Positions 23,075 through 31,642 of a DNA stretch of 64,000 bases are shown piece by piece. Within the stretch, counting starts at the first letter, position 1. Each line of letters opens with the position of its first letter. Source of the stretch: Gemmiger sp. An120 (GTDB lineage Bacteria; Bacillota; Clostridia; Oscillospirales; Ruminococcaceae); the NCBI RefSeq assembly GCF_002160955.1, contig NZ_NFLN01000009.1, forward strand, positions 1 to 64,000, in the 5' to 3' direction. The notes below the pieces were generated by a model, which did no database searches, was not told the origin of the DNA, and saw only the letters and a list, made by a program, of their open reading frames with translations. A program made the position numbers and the translations under genes.

Positions 23075-24295
23075 ATGACAATTACCAAAGCAACCCGCTG
23101 GCGGGTATTTGCCGGTGTCTGGCTGCAGAGCCTGTTCACCTCCGCCACCGCCTATTTCAGCCTGTTCTGCATTCCGCTGACTACCCAGTTCGGCTGGAGC
23201 GATTCGGATTTTGCGCTGGCGTATACCATTTATATGTTCACCTACTGCGCTGTGGGCTTCATCGGCGGTTCTCTGGCCGAAAAGCTCAGCCCCCGCATTA
23301 CCATCTACATCGGCCTGTGCCTGTTTGCGGGCGGCTGGTTCCTCACCGGTTTTGCCGCCAGCATCCCCCAGCTGTACATCTTCTACGGCCTGATGGCCGG
23401 TGCGGGCGGCGGTATGATCTACCCCGCCTGCCTGCCCACCGCGCTGAAGTGGTTCCCGGACCGCTCCGGCTCCATCTCCGGTCTGGTGCAGGCCGGCGCC
23501 TCCTGCGGTCCCTTCATCATGAGCCCTGTTGCCCAGGCCCTGATCGACACCTTTGGCGCGCAGATGACCTGCCGCATTCTGGGCGTGGTGTTCCTGATCG
23601 GCGTGGGCGCCGTGGCCTGGATGATCGTGCCCTGTCCCGAGGGCTGGCTGCCGGAGGGGTGGAAGCCTTCCGAAAGCCAGGCCAAGGTGCTGCACACCCG
23701 TGACTATACCCTGGGCCAGATGGTCAAGACCCCGGTGTTCTGGGTGCTGCTGGTCATGTTCATTTTTGCGAATGCCGCCGGCACCATGATGGTTTCCTTC
23801 ACCAGCCCCATTGCCCAGCGTCAGGTGGGCCAGGACGCCATGACCGCGGCCCTGTGCGTCTCCATCATGACCCTGTCCAATATGTGCGGCCGGATCGGCT
23901 TCGGCTTTATCTATGACATCCTCAAGGGCTGGAAGAGCCTGATCCTGCTGATGCTCATCAACGGTGCATCCATGCTGATGCTCACCCAGGCTACCAGCCT
24001 GCCCTTCTTCATCGTCTGTGTGGTGCTGGTGGGCTTCTCCTTCGGTGGTTTGCTGGTGGTATTCGCACCGATGGTGCGCATGATCTTCGGTTCCCGGTAC
24101 TACAACCGCAACTACGGCCTGATCTTTATCGGCTACGGCATCGGCGCCTTTGTGGGTCCCAAGATCAGCGCCTACTTCTACGACACTACCGGCCAGTATA
24201 CGCTGGGCTTTATCGGCTCCGCCATTCTGGCTGTGGCGGCCATTGCGTTGATTCTGATTGCGCAGAAGATGGCGGAAAAGATGGCCCGCTCCTGA
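23075..24295 (+). CDS. MFS transporter, OxlT (oxalate/formate antiporter)-like
   Basis: 406 residues with twelve helices. The N-terminal WRVFAGVWLQSLFTSATAYF segment, the GGGMIYPACLPTALKWFPDR segment and the central PCPEGWLPEGW insert match the OxlT-like group of monocarboxylate/anion transporters. Cotranscribed with the SDR and GPH transporter (16-base gap with AGAGGAG). It may import an acidic substrate or export the product of the SDR step. A strong terminator follows. Confidence 0.9.
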   Translation: MTITKATRWRVFAGVWLQSLFTSATAYFSLFCIPLTTQFGWSDSDFALAYTIYMFTYCAVGFIGGSLAEKLSPRITIYIGLCLFAGGWFLTGFAASIPQLYIFYGLMAGAGGGMIYPACLPTALKWFPDRSGSISGLVQAGASCGPFIMSPVAQALIDTFGAQMTCRILGVVFLIGVGAVAWMIVPCPEGWLPEGWKPSESQAKVLHTRDYTLGQMVKTPVFWVLLVMFIFANAAGTMMVSFTSPIAQRQVGQDAMTAALCVSIMTLSNMCGRIGFGFIYDILKGWKSLILLMLINGASMLMLTQATSLPFFIVCVVLVGFSFGGLLVVFAPMVRMIFGSRYYNRNYGLIFIGYGIGAFVGPKISAYFYDTTGQYTLGFIGSAILAVAAIALILIAQKMAEKMARS

Positions 24296-24316
24296 TTAAA
24301 AACGAACATATATAAG

Positions 24317-24358
24317 AAAGCGGGGCTGCATGGCATTTTGCCATGCAGCCCCGCTTTT
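24317..24358. terminator. Bidirectional terminator
   Basis: AAAGCGGGGCTGCATGGC / GCCATGCAGCCCCGCTTT stem with a 4-base loop between the convergent MFS and LysR genes. Confidence 0.92.
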
Positions 24359-24365
24359 CTGCCTC

Positions 24366-25241
24366 TTATGCCAGCTCTTCAATCTTGTCGCGGAACAGTT
24401 CAGCCGCCTGGGTCAGCGGCCGGTTTTTACGCCAGATCAGGTTCATTTTTGCCTCCACCGGCGGGAACAGCGGCCGGAAACACAGCCCGCTGGTTTCCGG
24501 CGTGTCCAGAATGCCGTCCAGGCATAAGGTGTAGCCCATACCCTGCCGGGCCATCAGTGCTCCATAGAACAGCAGGTTGTAGGTGGCCACCACATTCAGT
24601 TCTCCGCTTTTGCGGCCGAACCAGGGGGTCAGCTTCAACTCGCTCATCTCCTGGCGGGACAAAATCAGCGGTGCGCCGCGCAGATCCTGCGGGCGAATCT
24701 GCTCCAGTCCGGCCAGCGGACTGTCCTGCCGTATGAGCACACCCCAACGGTCGGAGTAGGGAACCGGGATGGCTTCGTACTTGAAGGCATCCACCTCGCC
24801 GAATACCAGCCCAAAATCCATCAGTCCCTGATCCAGCTGCTCGGTGATGGTGGCCTTATCCCCGCTGTGAATATGAAAATGTACTCCGGGATGTTCTTTC
24901 TGCAATGCCTGGACCGCGCGCACAAGAAAATGTGCCGATCCGCTTTCGCCTGCACCGATGCAGATGGTACCGGCAATGGCCTTGTCCGGTACCGAGATCT
25001 CCTCCCGTGTCTTTTCCATCAGCCGCACAATTTCCTCGGCCCGGCTGCGCAGCAGTATGCCCTCCGGCGTCAGGGTGATTTTCCGGTTGCTGCGGATGAA
25101 CAGCTGTTTGCCCAGTTCTTCCTCCATCTCTTTCAGCTGCCGGGACAGGGTGGGCTGGGACAGATGCAGCGCCTGAGCCGCGCCGGAGATGCTCTGCTCC
25201 CGGGCTACAGCCAAAAAATATTGCAGTACACGGAATTCCAT
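24366..25241 (-). CDS. LysR family transcriptional regulator
   Basis: 291 residues. N-terminal helix-turn-helix MEFRVLQYFLAVAREQSISG...LHLSQPTLSRQLKEME (fragment order as seen), then an effector domain with a GAGESGSAHFLVRAVQAL opening. It is divergent from the cyclophilin-like lipoprotein gene, its probable target. The paralogue at 2443 shares the same architecture and similar motifs in the recognition helix. Confidence 0.92.
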   Translation of the reverse strand: MEFRVLQYFLAVAREQSISGAAQALHLSQPTLSRQLKEMEEELGKQLFIRSNRKITLTPEGILLRSRAEEIVRLMEKTREEISVPDKAIAGTICIGAGESGSAHFLVRAVQALQKEHPGVHFHIHSGDKATITEQLDQGLMDFGLVFGEVDAFKYEAIPVPYSDRWGVLIRQDSPLAGLEQIRPQDLRGAPLILSRQEMSELKLTPWFGRKSGELNVVATYNLLFYGALMARQGMGYTLCLDGILDTPETSGLCFRPLFPPVEAKMNLIWRKNRPLTQAAELFRDKIEELA

Positions 25242-25311
25242 GGCAAATACCTCCCTGGTGCAAAAGGATACCTGGTTTCAGTATACCACGCTGCATCTAT
25301 AGGTGAAAAGC

Positions 25312-25330
25312 ATAGCCGGGCATTTGCTAT
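25312..25330. promoter_or_regulatory. Candidate LysR operator
   Basis: Perfect inverted repeat ATAGC-N9-GCTAT just upstream of the lipoprotein promoter and 70 bases from the LysR start. Confidence 0.5.
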
Positions 25331-25336
25331 AAGTAT

Positions 25337-25365
25337 TTGCGGCGGGAACGCACCCTCTCTATAAT
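25337..25365 (+). promoter_or_regulatory. Promoter of the lipoprotein gene
   Basis: TTGCGG, 17-base spacer, perfect TATAAT (25360-25365), 30 bases before the start codon. Confidence 0.6.
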
Positions 25366-25394
25366 AGTAGTAGGAGAAGAAATGGGGGAAAAGG

Positions 25395-25907
25395 ATGAAG
25401 CTGAGAAAATGGTTTGCCATAAGCCTGGCGGCGCTGGTTTTTCTGACAGGTTGCGCGGACAGCGCGAGCACTCTGCCCGCCCTTGCTGAAGTTTCTTCGT
25501 CAATGGAACAGTCATCGCCGGAGAGCGCTGCCGATGTATCGGAGGAGGAGACCGAAATGAAACTGCTTGTGCAGATTGGCGACAAGACCTTTACCGCCCG
25601 CTGGGAAAACAATGCGGCCGCCCGTGCCCTGGCGGAACGAGCAGCGGATAGCGCGGTCACCGTGGAGCTGCGGGACTATGGCGGATTTGAAAAGGTGGGC
25701 AGCCTGGGCGAGAATCTGCCTGCCGATGACCGGCAGCTGACCACGCAGACCGGTGACATTGTGCTGTATAACGGAAACCAGATTGTTTTGTTTTACGGCA
25801 GCAATTCCTGGAGCTATACGCCGCTGGGGCATATCGAGGATCTGACCGGCTGGAAAGAAGCATTGGGTAAAGGTGATGTGACTGTGCGCTTTTCTGCCAT
25901 GGAATAA
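25395..25907 (+). CDS. Cyclophilin-like-fold lipoprotein
   Basis: 170 residues: lipoprotein signal peptide with lipobox LTGC, an acidic/Ser-rich linker (about 25-55), then a ~115-residue domain like the Cyclophil_like2 family. It begins KLLVQIGDKTFTARWENNAA, with ELRDYGGFEKVG and GDIVLYNGNQIVLFYGSNSW segments. These domains have a cyclophilin fold but are not shown to be prolyl isomerases. It is surface-anchored. LysR-controlled by position. Function unknown. Confidence 0.85.
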   Translation: MKLRKWFAISLAALVFLTGCADSASTLPALAEVSSSMEQSSPESAADVSEEETEMKLLVQIGDKTFTARWENNAAARALAERAADSAVTVELRDYGGFEKVGSLGENLPADDRQLTTQTGDIVLYNGNQIVLFYGSNSWSYTPLGHIEDLTGWKEALGKGDVTVRFSAME

Positions 25908-25921
25908 GCCGTGTACATTAT

Positions 25922-25956
25922 ACAAAGGCTGGGGTGCAGGATGCTCCAGCCTTTGT
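25922..25956 (+). terminator. Terminator after the cyclophilin-like gene
   Basis: ACAAAGGCTGG / CCAGCCTTTGT stem, followed by GTATTTAT. Confidence 0.75.
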
Positions 25957-26057
25957 GTATTTATCGCCGGCTCTCTTGTATTGCCCCGGCAGGCATGCTA
26001 CAATAAATATACTTTGTAAAATCTGTATTTAATGAACGGGAAAGGGGAGACGCGCAC

Positions 26058-26666
26058 ATGCCCAAGGTGGCCTATTCCCAGGAGGAACGGCAGCGTATCC
26101 GGCAGGAGCTGGTAACCACTGGTCTGGCACTGATGAGCCGTCAGGGGATTCAGCACACCACGGTGGAGCAAATCTACACGGCAGTGGGTATCTCCCGCAC
26201 CTTCTTTTACAGCTTCTTTCCCACCAAGGAAGACCTGATCGTGGAAAGCCTGTACTACCAGCAGCCCCGCATAGTGGAATTTGCCCGCCGCCTGGCCGGC
26301 GATCCGGCGCTGAGCTGGCGGGAGGCCTTTTACCGCTTTCTCTACAGCTGCTGCTACGGGGAACAGCACGGGATTGCCGTACTCACGGTGGAAGAACAGC
26401 AAAAGATCTTCCGCCGCCTTTCGCCGGAAAGCTATGCCACCTTCCGGCATCGGCAGCTGCGTCTGTTCGGCGATATTCTGGAGGTGTTTGGCGTCCGGGC
26501 CGACCGGGAACAGGTAGCCCTCTTTACCAACCTGTGCCTGGCCATGATGGTGATGCGCCGGGCTATTCCGGAAAGTCTGCCTCTGCTGGTGCCCGAAGCC
26601 GCCGACGCTACGGTGGAGTTCCAGATCAACTCCCTGGTGGACGCAATGGAAAAAATGCGCGCCTGA
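26058..26666 (+). CDS. TetR/AcrR family transcriptional regulator
   Basis: 202 residues. N-terminal HTH with TTVEQIYTAVGISRTFFYSFF, the signature TetR recognition region, then a helical ligand-binding domain. Downstream of GGGGAGA. There is no divergent partner; the unknown pair of genes after it (26822, 27323) has its own spacer. The leader contains a loosely symmetric AAATATAC...GTATTT element that may be its operator. The ligand is unknown. Confidence 0.9.
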   Translation: MPKVAYSQEERQRIRQELVTTGLALMSRQGIQHTTVEQIYTAVGISRTFFYSFFPTKEDLIVESLYYQQPRIVEFARRLAGDPALSWREAFYRFLYSCCYGEQHGIAVLTVEEQQKIFRRLSPESYATFRHRQLRLFGDILEVFGVRADREQVALFTNLCLAMMVMRRAIPESLPLLVPEAADATVEFQINSLVDAMEKMRA

Positions 26667-26676
26667 TATGCGCCCT

Positions 26677-26714
26677 GTTTGCCCGGAGCCTTTGCCCGGC
26701 TCCGGGCAAACATT
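26677..26714 (+). terminator. Terminator after tetR
   Basis: Long stem GTTTGCCCGGAGCC / GGCTCCGGGCAAAC with a 7-base loop, then ATTTC; weak T-tract. Confidence 0.65.
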
Positions 26715-26821
26715 TCACCACAATAAAAACAAAATCTATAAATGATCTTTAAAGTGCGCGGTTCCGCGGCGGCATGGCCGCCTTACCATAAAACCAAACA
26801 AAATACAGGAGGTAACCGGAT

Positions 26822-27307
26822 ATGGGATTTTTCAGCAATCTGTTCAAGGGGCCCCAGGTGGACCAGGCTAAAAGCGACGCCAACGCCCACCGGATGCGGC
26901 AGCTGTTCAACAGCGTGGTGGAAGACGGCGACCGCTACCGGCTGATCTTCGGCTATACCGAGGACGTGAGCCGCTTCAACTATGGCTTTGTACATGGCAG
27001 CAAAACCAAGATCGGCAATCTGCTGGTGGGCTGGAACGAGACCGAACAGACCATCGTGGTGGTGCCCACCGTGCCGGATCTGTCCGGCGTTGGCCAGCCC
27101 ACCTGGTACCGCCGGGACGAGATTTTGAAGGCTGTCCGTATGAAATACCCCACCGATGCCTTTACCATCTACCCGGACCGGAAAGGTTACATTGCCATCA
27201 ACGCCTATGACTGGCTGGAGGACGAAAGCCTGTATGTGTACGTGTCCCAGGAAGAGGAACTGGCCGCCTTTACCGACTTTTTTGTAAACCGCTACGCCAA
27301 GAAATAA
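26822..27307 (+). CDS. Conserved-looking protein of unknown function
   Basis: 161 residues, soluble, no signal peptide. It begins MGFFSNLFKG, which resembles the start of small cytoplasmic adaptor-like proteins, then has mixed alpha/beta sequence with aromatic-rich strands (RFNYGFVHGSKTKIGNLLVG, LYVYVSQEEELAAF). AGGAGG precedes the start. It is 15 bases before the DUF1266 gene, so they form an operon. I do not recognise a family. Confidence 0.7.
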   Translation: MGFFSNLFKGPQVDQAKSDANAHRMRQLFNSVVEDGDRYRLIFGYTEDVSRFNYGFVHGSKTKIGNLLVGWNETEQTIVVVPTVPDLSGVGQPTWYRRDEILKAVRMKYPTDAFTIYPDRKGYIAINAYDWLEDESLYVYVSQEEELAAFTDFFVNRYAKK

Positions 27308-27322
27308 CGGAGGAAGCCCCGT

Positions 27323-28489
27323 ATGTTTGATTTGGATGCGATCACCCGCCGTGCTCAGGCGGCAAAAGAGAAGGCCCTGGCAGACCTGCACCAGAGCCTG
27401 GAGAATCTGGAAAAGCAAACAGAAACGCTTGCCCCGGCACCGGAACAGCCGGATGAGCCCGCCGCCGCACCCGAACCTTCGCCGGCGCCTCAGGTGGAGA
27501 TTCTCGGGCAGACCTTCGGCCCGGAAGAGATGGCCCGGCTGGCCGCCGACCAGGCGCAGCTACAGCAGATGGTGGATCAAAAGGTAGCCGAAGCCGCCAT
27601 GGGAAACCTGAATTTCATGATGGACCAGCTGCTCGGGGAGGATATGGGGGTGCTGATGGCCGCCATGGAAACCCTGTCCATGGATGACGAAGAAGAGTAC
27701 GAGGACCGGCCCTTTGACGAAGCGCGGGAACAGGAACTGTACACCCTGCTGGAAGACACCATGGCCCGGTTGGATGCGCTGCCCGAGCCGGAACCGGTCT
27801 CCTACGGCAGCGACCGGGACCGGTGGGAGCGGTTCGGCATTCTGCTGTCCGGCATCATCTCCCTGCTCAACGATCACGACCTGGACAGCCTGAGCGTGGA
27901 AGAACATCTGCCGGTACTGGAACAAAAGATCGCCTCGCTGGTGCGCAGCTCCTGGGGGATCAGCGGCCGGGGCGAACTGCTGGAAATGCTGCGCTATCTG
28001 AGCCAGGAGGGCTACACCCTGCGCTACCAGCTGTACGCCGAAGCCGCTTCGCCCCAGGAACTGCTGGACGGTGACGAGGATGAGGAGGAACAGGAGAACA
28101 TTGCCCGCGCCTGGCGGTTTGCCCAGCGGTACCGGGAACAGTATTCCCCCGCCTTCATGACCGGCTGGGACGTGGGCCGGGCGGCCATGCTCACCCGCTG
28201 GGGCGCCTACCTGGGCTGGCTCACCGAAAACGAAGCGGTGGGCATTCTGTGGGAACTGTCCCAGAAAGCCGCCGGGGAACTGACCGGCTGGCGGGAGTTT
28301 GCCTGCTCCTATCTGTTCGGCGGCCTGATGTGGAAGATGCTCTGCGGCGATGGCTATGCGGACAGCTATCTGACCAGCCTGGCGGATGCCGCCACCAATC
28401 TGCTGGCCGGCGGTGGAGAACGCCCCGGCGGTCAGTGGCGTGCCTGCCCCTGGCCGGCCCGCCGCCCGATCGGATTCTCCCGGCATTGA
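27323..28489 (+). CDS. DUF1266-domain protein with coiled-coil N-terminus
   Basis: 388 residues. Residues 1-100 are charged, Ala/Glu/Pro-rich and likely coiled coil (ARRAQAAKEKALADLHQS-like composition). A middle acidic region (EDEEEYED-like) follows. The C-terminal ~130 residues match DUF1266 by FMTGWDVGRAAMLTRWGAYLGWL and GWREFACSYLFGG. DUF1266 proteins are cytoplasmic, of unknown role, sometimes linked to YbeU-type or secretion-neighbour genes. Cotranscribed with the 26822 gene. Confidence 0.8.
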   Translation: MFDLDAITRRAQAAKEKALADLHQSLENLEKQTETLAPAPEQPDEPAAAPEPSPAPQVEILGQTFGPEEMARLAADQAQLQQMVDQKVAEAAMGNLNFMMDQLLGEDMGVLMAAMETLSMDDEEEYEDRPFDEAREQELYTLLEDTMARLDALPEPEPVSYGSDRDRWERFGILLSGIISLLNDHDLDSLSVEEHLPVLEQKIASLVRSSWGISGRGELLEMLRYLSQEGYTLRYQLYAEAASPQELLDGDEDEEEQENIARAWRFAQRYREQYSPAFMTGWDVGRAAMLTRWGAYLGWLTENEAVGILWELSQKAAGELTGWREFACSYLFGGLMWKMLCGDGYADSYLTSLADAATNLLAGGGERPGGQWRACPWPARRPIGFSRH

Positions 28490-28493
28490 TCAT

Positions 28494-28536
28494 ATCGCCC
28501 TGTTCCGCCGCCCGGACGGAACAGGGCGATCGTTTT
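28494..28536 (+). terminator. Terminator after the DUF1266 gene
   Basis: Perfect stem ATCGCCCTGTTCCG / CGGAACAGGGCGAT followed by CGTTTT. Confidence 0.88.
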
Positions 28537-28561
28537 GCCCGGTGCGCACCGGGGCCAAAGG

Positions 28562-28570
28562 TGCTATAAT
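28562..28570 (+). promoter_or_regulatory. Extended -10 promoter of the helicase gene
   Basis: TGCTATAAT, a perfect extended -10, about 60 bases before the helicase ATG; no clear -35. Confidence 0.55.
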
Positions 28571-28628
28571 AGGGGGCAGGCCCGGTTGCAGGGCTGGATT
28601 CCTATATAAAATCGGTTGAGGTGTGCCC

Positions 28629-30725
28629 ATGGATTTTTCCCAGTTCAAAACCCGCTATGCACTGCGCCTGGATCCTCAGCAGGAGGCCGCGGTGCAGACG
28701 GTGGACGGCCCGGTACTGCTGCTGGCGGTGCCCGGCAGCGGCAAGACCACTGTGCTGGTCAGCCGCCTGGGCTATCTGCTCCATGTGCGCGGCATCCCCG
28801 CCGGATCGATCCTTACCATGACCTATACCGTGGCGGCGGCGGGGGATATGCGGCAGCGGTACGCCGCGTTCTTCGGCCCCGAAGAAGCTGCCCGGCTGGA
28901 GTTCCGCACCATCAACGGGGTGTGCAGCCGGGTCATCCGGCTGTATGAGCAGGAATACGGCCGCACCGCCTTTTCTCTGCTGGAAGAAAACCGCAAAAGC
29001 GCCCTGCTGGCCGAACTGTTCCGGGCCCAGAGCCGGGAGTTTGCCACCGAAAGCACCGTCAAGGGCCTGGCCACCGCCATCACCTGTGCCAAAAACCAGA
29101 TGCTTGCCGACGGGGAACTGGATCAGCTGGAGGTAGAGGGCTGCGATTTCCCGGCCCTCTACCGCACCTATTGCCAGACCATGCGGGAGCATCAGTGGAT
29201 GGACTACGACGACCAGATGGTCTATGCCCTGCGCATCCTGCGGCGCTGCCCGGATCTGCTGGCCCGGCTGCGGGCGCGCTGGCAATACCTGTGCGTGGAC
29301 GAAGCTCAGGACACCTCCAAAATTCAGCATGTGATCCTGCGGCTGCTGGCCGGGGAAAACGGCAACCTGTTCCTGGTGGGGGACGAGGATCAGAGTATCT
29401 ATGGATTCCGGGCGGCCTGCCCTCAGGCGCTCACCCATTTTGAAGAGACCTATCCCAGCGCCCGGGTGCTGTATCTGGAGCAGAACTACCGTTCCGCCGC
29501 GCCCATCGTGGCGGCCGCGGATGCGTTTATTCAAAAGAATCAGAACCGCCGTCCCAAACACATGCACGCCACCCGGGGCCCCGGCCCGGCGGTGGAGCGC
29601 ATCCCGCTCTGGGACCGGCATAAACAATATGAATACCTGTGTACGCTGGCAGCAGGCTGTACCGAGGAGACCGCCGTGCTCTACCGGGACAACGACAGCG
29701 CCCTGCCGCTGATCGACCGCCTGGCCCGGGCCGGAATCCCTTACCGGTGCCGCCGGGTGGAAAGCCTGTTTTTCTCCCATCGGGTGGTGCGGGACATCAC
29801 CGATATTCTGCGCTATGCCCAGGACCCCACCGACGGGGAACTGTTCCTCACCCTGTACTACAAGCTGGGGGCGGGCGTTACTAAGGTTCTGGCCCGGGAA
29901 GCTGCCGACCGGGCGCAGAAAGCCGGGGTCACGCCGCTGGCCTATATCGCCGACCATCCGGATGCCTCCGCCTGGACCCGCAAACAGTGCCGGGCGCTGG
30001 GCACCCATCTGACCAATCTGCTGCTGGAACCGGCGGATCAGGCGGTCTACCGGGTGGTGCACTTCATGGGATACGGGGCCTATCTGGAAGAGCGGGGCGG
30101 CGACAGCAGCAAAGCGGATATTCTGCAGGCGCTGGGCGCGCAGGAACCCAGCCCTGCCCGTCTGCTGGCCCGTCTGGAGGAATTGCGGCAGCTGGTGCAG
30201 GAGGGCGCGCCCGACGCGGACTGCCCCTTTATCCTGTCCACCATCCATTCCAGCAAGGGCCTGGAATACGAGAATGTGATCCTGATGGATGTGGCCGACG
30301 GACTGCTGCCCAAAGCCCAGCCGCCCGCCGGGGATGACCCGGAGGCCCGGGAAGCCTGGGAAGAGGAGCGGCGGCTGTTCTATGTGGGGATGACCCGCGC
30401 AAAGAACCGGCTGCGGGTGATCACCTTCCAGAAACCCGGCCTGGATTCAGCCTTTGCCCGGGAGCTTTTCCCGGAAAAGGAGAAACCGGCGCGTCCCGCC
30501 CCCGCCGCCCCGGTTTCCTGGCAGCCCTCCCGCTTTACGGCCCGGGAGCAGCCGGTGGAAACCGAGGAATACACCGTGGGCACCCGCCTGCGGCATCGGG
30601 TGTTCGGGCCCGGCACCCTGGCCAGCCGGGTGGGGGACATCGCCTTGATCGAGTTTGACAGCGGCCAGACCAAAAAAATCGCCCTGTCCACCGCGCTGCG
30701 GGGTCATATGCTGCAGCGGGAGTGA
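28629..30725 (+). CDS. UvrD/PcrA-family superfamily 1 DNA helicase
   Basis: 698 residues. All helicase motifs are visible: Walker A AVPGSGKTT, Walker B DEAQDTSKIQ, motif III GDEDQSIYGFRAA, motif IV-like LEQNYRS, motif V STIHSSKGLEYENVILMD and motif VI YVGMTRAKNRL. The C-terminal ~60 residues (GTRLRHRVFGPGTLASRVGD) form the SH3/Tudor-like tail seen in UvrD/PcrA. It unwinds DNA 3'-5' in repair. ATG 28629 is chosen over GTG 28623 because of GAGGTG seven bases upstream. Somewhat shorter than PcrA, so it may be a paralogue rather than the housekeeping copy. Confidence 0.93.
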   Translation: MDFSQFKTRYALRLDPQQEAAVQTVDGPVLLLAVPGSGKTTVLVSRLGYLLHVRGIPAGSILTMTYTVAAAGDMRQRYAAFFGPEEAARLEFRTINGVCSRVIRLYEQEYGRTAFSLLEENRKSALLAELFRAQSREFATESTVKGLATAITCAKNQMLADGELDQLEVEGCDFPALYRTYCQTMREHQWMDYDDQMVYALRILRRCPDLLARLRARWQYLCVDEAQDTSKIQHVILRLLAGENGNLFLVGDEDQSIYGFRAACPQALTHFEETYPSARVLYLEQNYRSAAPIVAAADAFIQKNQNRRPKHMHATRGPGPAVERIPLWDRHKQYEYLCTLAAGCTEETAVLYRDNDSALPLIDRLARAGIPYRCRRVESLFFSHRVVRDITDILRYAQDPTDGELFLTLYYKLGAGVTKVLAREAADRAQKAGVTPLAYIADHPDASAWTRKQCRALGTHLTNLLLEPADQAVYRVVHFMGYGAYLEERGGDSSKADILQALGAQEPSPARLLARLEELRQLVQEGAPDADCPFILSTIHSSKGLEYENVILMDVADGLLPKAQPPAGDDPEAREAWEEERRLFYVGMTRAKNRLRVITFQKPGLDSAFARELFPEKEKPARPAPAAPVSWQPSRFTAREQPVETEEYTVGTRLRHRVFGPGTLASRVGDIALIEFDSGQTKKIALSTALRGHMLQRE

Positions 30726-30747
30726 ACGGACGGCAGGGGGGATCAAT

Positions 30748-31602
30748 ATGTGGATTCTGTTTGCGTTCGGTTCGGCATTTTTTGCCGGTGTTACGGCGAT
30801 TCTGGCAAAATGCGGCATCCGGAAAACCGATTCCGATGTGGCCACCGCAGTGCGCACGGTGGTTGTGCTGGCATTTTCCTGGCTGATGGTGGGGGTCGTG
30901 GGTTCCGCGCCCCAGACCACCTCCCTCTCCGGCAGCACCTGGGCGTTTCTGGTGCTCTCCGGCCTGGCTACCGGGGCCTCCTGGCTGTGCTATTTCCGGG
31001 CGCTGCAGCTGGGGGACGTGAACAAGGTGGTGCCCATCGACAAATGCAGCATCCTGCTCACGGTTCTGCTGGCTTTCTTTTTGCTGGGGGAACCGGTCAG
31101 CCCGCTGAAGCTGGCGGGCCTGGCCGCCATTGCCGCCGGTACGCTGCTGATGGTGACCAAACAGTCCTGCGTCCGCTGCGCCGCCGGCCGTTCCTGGCTG
31201 GTTTACGCTGTCCTGTCGGCGGTGTTCGCCGCCTTTACCTCCCTGCTGGGCAAGCTGGGGATTGCCGGGGTGGAATCCAACCTGGGCACCGCCCTGCGCA
31301 CCGGCGTGGTGCTGGTCATGGCCTGGATGATGGTTCTTGTCAAGGGCAAGCGGACGCTGGTACGCCGCATTCCCCGCAACGAACTGGGGTTCATCCTGCT
31401 GTCCGGCGTGTCCACCGGGGCTTCCTGGCTGTGCTACTACCGGGCGCTGCAGCAAGGGCCGGCCAGCGTGGTGGTGCCCATCGATAAGCTGAGTATTCTG
31501 GTCACGGTCGCCTTTTCCCGGGTGGTGTTCGGGGAACGGCTCTCCCGCAAGGCAGCCGTGGGGCTTGCCTGCATCGTGGCGGGCACCCTGCTCATGCTGT
31601 AA
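30748..31602 (+). CDS. EamA/DMT-superfamily transporter
   Basis: 284 residues, ten helices arranged as two EamA repeats. Each repeat ends in the same pattern: GASWLCYFRALQLGDVNKVV with PIDKCSILLTV, and GASWLCYYRALQQGPASVVV with PIDKLSILVTV. The near-identity of these segments shows the internal duplication clearly. Members export amino acids, nucleotides or other metabolites. ATG 30748 has GGGGGGAT upstream. It follows the helicase by 22 bases and may be read from the same promoter. Confidence 0.92.
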   Translation: MWILFAFGSAFFAGVTAILAKCGIRKTDSDVATAVRTVVVLAFSWLMVGVVGSAPQTTSLSGSTWAFLVLSGLATGASWLCYFRALQLGDVNKVVPIDKCSILLTVLLAFFLLGEPVSPLKLAGLAAIAAGTLLMVTKQSCVRCAAGRSWLVYAVLSAVFAAFTSLLGKLGIAGVESNLGTALRTGVVLVMAWMMVLVKGKRTLVRRIPRNELGFILLSGVSTGASWLCYYRALQQGPASVVVPIDKLSILVTVAFSRVVFGERLSRKAAVGLACIVAGTLLML

Positions 31603-31604
31603 AA

Positions 31605-31641
31605 ACAAACGCGCAGCCCCTGTGCAGGGCTGCGCGTTTTG
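31605..31641. terminator. Bidirectional terminator
   Basis: AAACGCGCAGCCC / GGGCTGCGCGTTT stem between the convergent EamA and YeiH genes. Confidence 0.9.
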
Positions 31642-31642
31642 A

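Noticed and set aside
24366-25241. Idea that the LysR at 24366 controls the SDR/MFS operon
   Set aside because: They are convergent and separated by a strong bidirectional terminator, and the LysR palindrome lies on the other side, by the lipoprotein gene.
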